Shown here: positions 42,633-42,687 of the stretch, one piece after another
Numbering within the stretch: the stretch's first letter is position 1
Layout: each line of letters opens with the position of its first letter
DNA from: Eubacteriales bacterium
GTDB lineage: Bacteria; Bacillota; Clostridia; Lachnospirales; Lachnospiraceae
DNA: 42,687 nt
Assembly (NCBI GenBank): GCA_030526665.1
Contig: JAUNCI010000011.1
Location: forward strand, 1-42,687
Reading direction: 5' to 3'
The notes under the pieces: generated by a model
Told to the model about the DNA's origin: nothing
Database searches by the model: none
What the model saw: only the letters and a program-made list of their open reading frames with translations
Position numbers and translations under genes: made by a program

Positions 42633-42687
42633 TGAAGCATCGGGGATTCGAACCCCGGACAACTTGATTAAAAGTCAAGTGCTCTAC
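42633..42687 (-). tRNA. tRNA-Lys (anticodon UUU), 5' end beyond window
   Basis: The visible part has the D-arm end GTAGAGCAC, anticodon stem CTTGA/TCAAG around CTTTTAA, T-arm CGGGG-TTCGAAT-CCCCG and acceptor strand ATGCTTC with discriminator A. CCA is not encoded. Confidence 0.93.

Noticed and set aside
1-42687. CRISPR array, insertion sequence, prophage or attachment site
   Set aside because: No regularly spaced repeats, transposase, integrase or phage structural genes are visible. The lysin-like gene is isolated, with a signal peptide, and the tRNA genes show no duplicated ends.

Overview
The window looks like a chromosomal core region of a low-to-moderate-GC Gram-positive anaerobe of the class Clostridia, most likely Lachnospiraceae-like. 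Evidence: Shine-Dalgarno-rich starts including several TTG starts, sigma-A type promoters, U-tract terminators, the Firmicutes order comEA...comEC-holA-rpsT-lepA-hemW, a CdaA/CdaR c-di-AMP module, and secreted proteins with clostridial cell-wall-binding repeats. The family-level call is an inference. Nearly all genes are on the minus strand. Only rpsT, argG and an EamA transporter are on the plus strand; rpsT and the other two each end at a strong hairpin, so each looks monocistronic. I see no prophage, insertion sequence, CRISPR array or integrated element.

Layout, left to right. 1-8.0 kb is a cell-surface block read on the minus strand: a partial polysaccharide ABC-export permease, rmlC, a DacF-like D,D-carboxypeptidase, a WecE-type sugar aminotransferase, a secreted GH25 muramidase, and a large secreted L,D-transpeptidase. 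8.0-12.1 kb holds an HPr-like protein, cdaR, cdaA and two translationally coupled membrane proteins of unknown function. 12.1-16.3 kb has comF, recD2 and a divergent mreB-like gene. 16.3-22.7 kb is a lepA-lipoprotein-hemW-uvrA transcription unit. rpsT (plus) diverges from lepA. 23.3-30.4 kb has holA, comEC, a GerMN-domain protein, a WalK/WalR-like two-component system and comEA.

30.6-35.5 kb is arginine biosynthesis: argC-argB-argD on the minus strand diverging from argG on the plus strand. The shared 315-bp control region holds several TGCATA-type palindromes that fit ArgR/AhrC operators; one lies exactly on the argC -35. 35.5-38.0 kb is a polar amino-acid ABC transporter (binding protein, permease, ATPase) with a structured leader and a coupled 13-codon upstream ORF. 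Then come a threonine aldolase, an EamA permease, a secreted protein joining an Ig-like domain to a phage-lysin-like domain, a protein colinear with primary sigma factors but ending before region 4, and two tRNA genes (Leu-UAG; Lys-UUU, cut by the window edge).

How it works together: most of the window serves envelope growth and its surveillance (c-di-AMP synthesis, WalRK-like signalling, MreB-like filament, peptidoglycan enzymes, glycan export), interleaved with housekeeping DNA repair, translation and DNA-uptake genes. The points most worth a second look are the truncated sigma-like protein, the domesticated lysin-like protein, the two membrane proteins upstream of cdaA, the MreB-like phosphate-loop substitutions, the DNA-uptake/two-component cluster, and the arginine and ABC-transporter leader regions.
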